Positions 58,310 through 64,000 of a stretch of 64,000 bases of DNA are shown piece by piece. The notes under the pieces were generated by a model. That model was not told where the DNA came from and searched no databases. It saw nothing but the letters and a program-made list of their open reading frames with translations. Position 1 is the stretch's first letter. Each line of letters begins with the position of its first letter. Source of the DNA: Antrodiella citrinella (taxonomy: Eukaryota > Basidiomycota > Agaricomycetes > Polyporales > Steccherinaceae); the NCBI GenBank assembly GCA_004802725.1, contig SGPM01000054.1, forward strand, positions 43,501 through 107,500. The letters run 5' to 3'. Both the position numbers and the translations under genes were made by a program.

Positions 58310-60312
58310 TCACCCTCTACGATCCCCAACTCGTTTCAACATCACCTTCAGCACGACCGCACACACGCCGATCCCAACAAGCAAGACGTATGCGGGTATA
58401 TCAGACACCGAAGCAGGCTCGCGCGCCCGGTCAGCATCATCGTTTTCCGGGTCGACAGCAGGGGCATTACGGATAGAATTGCGGGAGCGGCGAGAGAGGA
58501 CGAGAGACGAAGCGAAGGACGGGATAAGTGAAGAGGCTTGGGTGTATAGGGCCGAGCCCAGGGTCGGTTCTGGTTCTATGTGAGATGTCAAACGTTCCTT
58601 CTGCTCGAGTGCATCCACTTTCTGCTCCACGACTTCAAGCCTCGCGCGGAAGGCAGCGACGAGAGCCTTTGTTTCGGCCAATTCATCCAAAAGCGCTTGT
58701 TCATTTGAACTGTGCGGCAAGTGGTCTTCGACCAGCACATCTTGTGGGATAGATGCAAGGTTCACTGGGTCGAGTGCTGATTCTTCTGGGCCTACAGGCA
58801 AAGGAGGAGCTTCCACCGGAGGCGTGAATATCGCAGTCACGATCCTACGCTGCTCTTCCCGCCGGCCGCGTCCACTACTGCTCTTCCCGCTCCCGTTGGC
58901 CACGACGGTATCCACACCATTCACAACCTCGTCCGTAGGGATACGTTTGACAGTAGTCAATCCCGGTACTGCCTCCAGCTCCTCCCACGCGCGTGCACCC
59001 CACGATCTCCGCTTGAGTATATCAGCATCAGGTCCGGGTCCAGCGAGCAGCTCCTCAATTGTAGGCTCGTACTCTGCCGCATCCTTAACTTGCACGAGCA
59101 TCTCCTCTTCGGCATCCGCAACGGTAGACTCCGCGATGAAAGTGGTGTCGTATTCGGGGCTGGAACGAGAAGAGAAAGACGTAGCATCGTTGTCCGTGTC
59201 CATGTCCCTGACTTCGTCCCGCCATGAATCCAAGAGTGTCGCGGAAGGCTTGCCTTCATCCACACCCCCTGCATCAGAACTGAAACTCCCACTTCGTTCG
59301 AAACTTGCTACCATCCCCTGCACGCGTCCGTTCTTCCTCCTGAGTCTGCCGGATTGAGGTGAGGGTTGTGGAAGTTCCTCGATTGAGCTTGCGGACGAGT
59401 TGTATTCCGGGTTGGCGTAGAGCGGTGGGTTGGGCAGCGGGCGTGAGGGAGATGTTGAACCGGGCCGGGATGATGATGGGGAGGTGATGCTTTCTAACTC
59501 TGGGTCGAGGTCAGGACCCCAAATGCGTCCTTTGATGACGTTCTGCCGCAGATTGCGAGAGGCTAGGAGGAGGGCTTCACGCCACTTCTGGTTGACACCC
59601 ATGCTATTCAAACAATGAGCAGTGATCAATAGTGACGTTCAAAGACGCACATATTGAGATCATCCTCGTTCAGCCTCAGAAACGTCCTGCCCGTAATGCT
59701 CATCTCTCTGACGAATGTTGCGATGTCCTTTGCGACGCGAGCAGGGAGGACTACGACATCGGAAGACTCCTGAGTCTTGTCCGGGGAAGTGACACGCAAG
59801 GCAGTTGCCAAATACGACGATAATTCGCTGGGAGTCCACAGCTTGGGATTGTAAGGCAGATCGACGACAGAAACGGGGATAGGGGTATTGATGAATGGTG
59901 AAGGAGCGGAAGAAGGGACAGAGGGAAGCGTGTCTGCACGTCTGGCGCGTCGAGGAGCGCTGGCTTCATCCGTACTTCCATGCCCGTCTCCCGAGGAGAA
60001 GGCCGGTGGTGCAGGTAACGGTCTCGGAGCTTTGGTAGGAGACGACTCGGGAATATACTGCGACTTTGTGGCTCGATGTTTCTTTTCATTACCATGGAAG
60101 CTGCTGCGAGTCGGACTGGGAGAGAGTGGAACATAGTGGTTCTTCGAGGCGTTGGTGTTGAATCCGGTTGAACTAGAGCGCGATAAGAGACCCGTGGACG
60201 TTGTCTTGATGGCATAAGGATGTGGATTCGGGTTCAAATCAGGATTTCGAGGAGACGGTGCGGACATGGATGAGTAGCTTGAGGAAGACGGGATGGGTGA
60301 CGTCGAAGGCAT
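58310..60312 (-). CDS. SAM-domain protein with C-terminal membrane anchor
   Basis: Two exons, 60312-59651 and 59603-58310, give 651 residues. The first ~150 residues are Ser/Pro-rich. A SAM-like fold follows: LWTPSELSSYLATALRV, VAKDIATFVREMSITGRTFL, RLNEDDLNI, then across the intron MGVNQKWREALLLASRNLRQ. The long middle is acidic and Ser-rich. Near residue 560 a coiled coil reads LLDELAETKALVAAFRARLE and VEQKVDALEQKERL. The end YVLLVGIGVCAVVLKVMLKR is a single hydrophobic helix followed by basic residues, so a tail-anchored protein facing the cytosol is inferred. Function unknown; SAM domains generally mediate oligomerisation. Confidence 0.75.
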
Positions 60313-61053
60313 GTCTGAGGATGAGATCTACAGTGAAACAACTTCTGTCCATAAGATAAGTAGCTTTAACACTATGAATGTAAAGTATAGCTCACCGTAA
60401 GTATCGTGTCCGACGTCGTCAACGATGTCCTCGACAACGACCACTTCTCTTGACTCCGGCCGACGTTGCTGGAAGAGCTCCAGATACCTGAACTGCGAAC
60501 GCCGAACATGGTGACAATAGCGCCACCGGCATTTGCCGCAGCTGACTAGATTTGGGCAACGTTGATTTTTCGAGAGGATTTTTCCTTTGAACTTCGACAT
60601 TCACTCTGCCCAGGTATGGACCGATTACAAATATCTGGGAGACAACAGCTGAAAGAGACTCGGATAATCTACTATTCATCTTCTCCATTGAGCATTGCTG
60701 AGAATGTTATAGGGGTGAGTCATACAATCATTCTTGATACTATTCACTGCCCATAACAATGGACCGCCACACGACGGTCCCGGCTTCTCCATATCCTTTT
60801 GCATCACCAGAATTCCTACGACTGGACATCATATGACTAGATCTTGGCGGCTGTAATACGACGCCACAATACACCCAATAGTGCTTTGAGCCCCTACACG
60901 TCAGCACATATGGCGAAACCTCTTGATCCATTTCCTTTCGAATCAACGTTCTACGGCTTCTGTACGCCGTGTTAAAAATTATGACCCGAATATTTGCCCC
61001 TGAGTCACACGGCACACTTGTGCTGTAAGCATGAAGTACTTTACCAGTGGAGA

Positions 61054-61061
61054 TGGGGTAT
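61054..61061 (+). promoter_or_regulatory. TATA box of secreted protein gene 1
   Basis: GTATATAATG at about 61053-61062, roughly 50 bp before the ATG at 61108. Confidence 0.5.
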
Positions 61062-61107
61062 ATAATGCCACCAAGGCGATCCACTTTGCAGGCCACAACG
61101 GTCCAAG

Positions 61108-61959
61108 ATGCTTTTACCGTTCTTCTCAGCTTTCTTGATTACGCTCACACTCCCACTTTCTACAAGCGCGAACTCTGGTCACATCGCACCAGGTCTGTCC
61201 ACTTTACTATGCTATCCACTGTCTTCTTCGCTGAATCTACCAGATCCGAGTCCTGAGTCCATTGCCACCTGCAACACATCGGGAATCGCCGTTCGTCTTC
61301 CACCATCCTTGAGCTCTGTTACTCGCCGTTCCGATCTCTACAAAGCTATGCCTGCGGGCTGGCTTTACGGAAACTGGAAGGCGACATATTCGTCCCAGGC
61401 CTCCTATTTTCCTCTGCATAATACACAGTGGGACCTATCTCCATTATTTCCGCAATCCGATTCTCATCCTGGTCAGATCAACGACCTTGCGTCGTATCAG
61501 TTGGAGAATTCCACCGTGATATATACTTCGTATGGGGTGGATACTCCGAGACGTTCCAACAACAAGACTTTGGGGCCAGAATGGGACGATGTCTACCACT
61601 ATGGTTGGCTAGGAGACCTCAACCAGATCAACGGTTCCTTCGAGGCACTATCATGGGGATACGACACCCTTGGTGTCCCTTACCTCGTCCTATACGACTC
61701 TCCGATAGCCGCAGTTGGCACATCGGCCGATATCGACATTTTTTCGAGGAGTGACACCGGTCCCTCCAAGACGACTGTTGAGGCGCTTTCCGTCGCCCTG
61801 CAGTCGTTGAACAATACTCAAATCTCGCAATACGTGCGAGACATGATGCCGTTAGTGCAGGATGGTGCTAGGAGAGGCTTGGGCCCTGTGGTGTGTGACG
61901 CTGCTTGTGTGAACAACACCAACTCGGCTCTGTTCAGCCACATGAGTCCGACGGCGTAG
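61108..61959 (+). CDS. Secreted protein, tandem copy 1
   Basis: Two exons, 61108-61192 and 61244-61959, give 266 residues. MLLPFFSAFLITLTLPLSTS is a signal peptide. After the 51-bp intron the mature part reads DPSPESIATCNTSGIAVRLP, then YKAMPAGWLYGNWKATYSSQ, SYGVDTPRRSNNKTLGPEWD, ALSWGYDTLGVPYLVLYDS and VVCDAACVNN. The intron is a multiple of three with no stop, so the unspliced frame also stays open; copy 2 fixes the join. N-glycosylation sites (NST, NKT, NGS, NNT) are several. The G-x-W with following strands recalls lipocalin-like barrels, but I cannot name a family. Probable extracellular role. Confidence 0.8.
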   Translation: MLLPFFSAFLITLTLPLSTSANSGHIAPGLSTLLCYPLSSSLNLPDPSPESIATCNTSGIAVRLPPSLSSVTRRSDLYKAMPAGWLYGNWKATYSSQASYFPLHNTQWDLSPLFPQSDSHPGQINDLASYQLENSTVIYTSYGVDTPRRSNNKTLGPEWDDVYHYGWLGDLNQINGSFEALSWGYDTLGVPYLVLYDSPIAAVGTSADIDIFSRSDTGPSKTTVEALSVALQSLNNTQISQYVRDMMPLVQDGARRGLGPVVCDAACVNNTNSALFSHMSPTA

Positions 61960-62328
61960 TCATTGCGATTGAAAGGTACGTACTATGCTTCTGGAGATAT
62001 AGCGCATGGCCTCACACAAGCAATCCTCAGCGCTGTTATGTTAGTGGGTATCCGACGCCGCCGACTGTTAGATTCCATAGTTCACCATTTCTGCTTTCAT
62101 GGCAGAGATAGACAACACGTACATGGGGCTGCCCCTGTTACTCACAGTTCCATTCTTGAAACCTTGATCATAATACAGACATACCCTTACTTTATACATT
62201 CATCCCATGACGACACCTTCATAACGGGTTGCAAGCTTCCATGGAGTGGGATTCTGTGAACGGAAATGACAGAAACTTTTTCGGACGCATGTTACGACAA
62301 TTGGATTCTTGAGGGAGTTAGAGCGGTA

Positions 62329-62342
62329 CTATATGTATATAA
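62329..62342 (+). promoter_or_regulatory. TATA box of secreted protein gene 2
   Basis: TATATGTATATAAT about 45-55 bp before the ATG at 62386. Confidence 0.5.
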
Positions 62343-62385
62343 TGCTCTAGGAGACCCCGGTGAGTGTAATCCAATCTTCCAAAGC

Positions 62386-63218
62386 ATGCGCATGCCTTCG
62401 AAATTTTTGTTGGTGGCTCTCGGGCTCACCGGCCTGTCCGTAGCATGGGGAGCAGAGGACGTCTCGCAACCAGGTTCGTCATATCTACTCAATACCAAGG
62501 TCTTCTTTCATAGCTGAGTGTGGCACTTCTGGCAGAGTCTGTCGCTGCGTGCAGTACTACCTCGATGATCGTCCGCCTTCCACCTTCCTTGAGCCCCCCT
62601 AACCAGCCACTGGCACACAAATCTCTTTACAAAGCCATGCCGACGGGCTGGCAATATGGGAATTGGAAGATGACGTATTCGTCCCAGCCCGCATATCTCC
62701 CAGTGCTCAACTTGCAGTGGGACTCGTCCCCTCTCTTTCCTCAGTCCGACGTACTGCCCGGTCAGAACAATGACCTCGACTCATATCAACTGGAGAACTC
62801 TACCGTAGTTATAACTGCATACGGTGTTGATACTCCCAGACGTTCCAACGACAAGTCTCTGGGAGCAGAATGGGACGATGTGTACGACTATGTTGGAAAA
62901 GGCAACATCAGCCCTGACAACAATACCTTCGAAATCATCTCGTGGGGATACGACACCGACGGCGTTCCTTACGCTGTCATATACGAGACACCAGTGGCAG
63001 CAACCGACGCGACCGCTGGCCTCGACATCGAATCGAGGAGCGATACCGGTCCATCCGAAACCACACTCCAGGCGATCAAAGATGCGCTTTTGTCGCTTGG
63101 AAATGAGCAAATTACTGAGCTGGTGAACCAGACGGTTCCGCTAGTACAGAACGGGGCTAGAAAGGGATCGGCTCCTGTTGTTTGTGATGCTTTCTGCGTC
63201 GACAACTCCGATTTGTGA
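62386..63218 (+). CDS. Secreted protein, tandem copy 2
   Basis: Two exons, 62386-62473 and 62536-63218, give 256 residues. MRMPSKFLLVALGLTGLSVA is the signal peptide. The second exon starts ESVAACSTTSMIVRLPPSLS, aligning with ESIATCNTSGIAVRLPPSLS of copy 1. YKAMPTGWQYGNWKMTYSSQ, AYGVDTPRRSNDKSLGAEWD, SWGYDTDGVPYAVIYETPVA and PVVCDAFCVDNSDL continue the match. The intron is at the same point and phase but is 62 bp; skipping to an earlier AG breaks the frame. Identity to copy 1 is roughly 55-60% by eye over the mature part and very low in the signal peptide, so the duplication is old. Confidence 0.8.
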
Positions 63219-63431
63219 GGATCCACGGCGGTATTGGTACGTGCCCGCGCCATGCTTCATGCCTTCGACGTATAGCTTATACAAAATTCATACCTCAAGG
63301 TAGAGCGCAGATATCATGTAGCATTGCGATTCAATAGTAGTAAAGTTTCAAAGTCTGGGAGAGATTCAGTACTTCAGCGTCGAGGAAGGCATTACTGTTC
63401 AACGTTCAACCGTGACGTTCGGCCCTCAGTA

Positions 63432-63896
63432 CTAGTACCAGTAAGCGCCACTGGTACGCAGATCAACGGACTTTGAAAGGAAACTCCGGCGTACCGCAGG
63501 GACCAAGTCTAGCGTATAAATTGTCCTTGTCCTTGTCCTTGAAATAATTCCTCGGCCGCTGAGACCGCCCATCATGCACATCAGCAATTCCCCAATGAAG
63601 GGCAATAGGGTCATTCCAAGGGTTTTGCGCCGCCAGAGGCGGCGCTTAAGCTCCCAGGGTTTTATTTTGCCACGTGGCGAAATGGGGCAAGCGTTTTCTA
63701 CAGCAGCGCCCCAGTGCACGATCTTCGTCGAGACCGTCCCTTGAGTATAAGGTAAAGTGGACTCTCTACCAGCTTTAAATTTACTGTCGTACTCACGAGT
63801 CATGAATTGATCGCATCCCCCGTCCTTCAACCCGTTCATTGCTGTAGATGATACACGAAGACTATCACGTTCGATGTGGACTCGGAGTTTTCTCAT
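63432..63896 (-). CDS. Possible gene at the window edge, unknown
   Basis: The frame is open for 154 codons. A likely intron (GTGAGTACGACAG to ACTCAAG, about 57 bp) lies in it, after which TVSTKIVHWGAAVENACPIS and KIKPWELKRRLWRRKTLGMT continue. No domain is recognised, and the upstream part may lie beyond the window. Confidence 0.25.
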   Translation of the reverse strand: MRKLRVHIERDSLRVSSTAMNGLKDGGCDQFMTREYDSKFKAGRESTLPYTQGTVSTKIVHWGAAVENACPISPRGKIKPWELKRRLWRRKTLGMTLLPFIGELLMCMMGGLSGRGIISRTRTRTIYTLDLVPAVRRSFLSKSVDLRTSGAYWY

Positions 63897-64000
63897 CGGC
63901 GGTCATCCAAGACGATGTTATCCTTCCGCGGAGATACAACTCCCACAAACGTACATCTCGCAGAAGATAGGAAACTATATAATAATTACTATGCTGATCT

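Overview
The window is nuclear DNA from a filamentous basidiomycete, most likely an Agaricomycete. Genes are split by many 45-120 bp introns with GTRNGT donors and CTNAY branch sites. The families present include a DUF6535 protein, HGDLKGNN-type tyrosine-kinase-like kinases, F-box/LRR proteins, MYND proteins and APH-like kinases, all typically expanded in mushrooms. I assigned species-level identity to nothing. Splice sites were read by eye and accepted when the frame closed and family motifs were restored.

Layout. 0-4 kb is gene debris: a protein-kinase tail with an in-frame stop, a TIR element of about 770 bp, a second copy of the kinase tail, and a 360-bp piece of 18S rDNA with CpG decay. 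3.9-9 kb holds an APH-like kinase, a tiny 48-codon ORF with 5' UTR introns, a block of mini- and microsatellites (6.2-7.8 kb, with two N calls) and an unrecognised protein. 9.8-15 kb holds a MYND-finger protein, a small secreted protein, an isochorismatase-like hydrolase with its usual catalytic Asp replaced, and hus1 (9-1-1 checkpoint clamp, 7 exons). 15-23 kb holds a DUF6535 membrane protein, ERV41 (ER-Golgi cargo receptor subunit) and a RING finger protein that looks like a SUMO-targeted ubiquitin ligase. 23-30 kb is gene-poor, with one well-supported 9-exon coiled-coil gene at 27.1-28.8 kb. 30.2-31.9 kb is a four-CCCH zinc finger protein, followed by about 4.6 kb in which I see no secure gene.

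36.5-46.8 kb is an accessory block: a divergent pair (acidic protein and LRR-like protein), a broken F-box gene, an intact F-box gene preceded by a tandem array of diverged exon-like modules, a TKL-type kinase and a DUF4238-like gene. 47.5-60.3 kb is housekeeping: mitochondrial HSP10 (its first coding exon is only the ATG), TVP38, a second MYND protein paralogous to the first, a SPX-domain phosphate transporter (PHO87/90/91 type), a Maf nucleotide pyrophosphatase and a SAM-domain tail-anchored protein. 61-63.2 kb carries two tandem paralogous secreted proteins, each with a TATA box and an intron at the same place.

The best candidates for something new are the exon-like module array in front of the F-box gene, the secreted tandem pair, the CpG-decayed rDNA and TIR element (a methylation or RIP-like footprint), and the catalytically altered isochorismatase-like protein.
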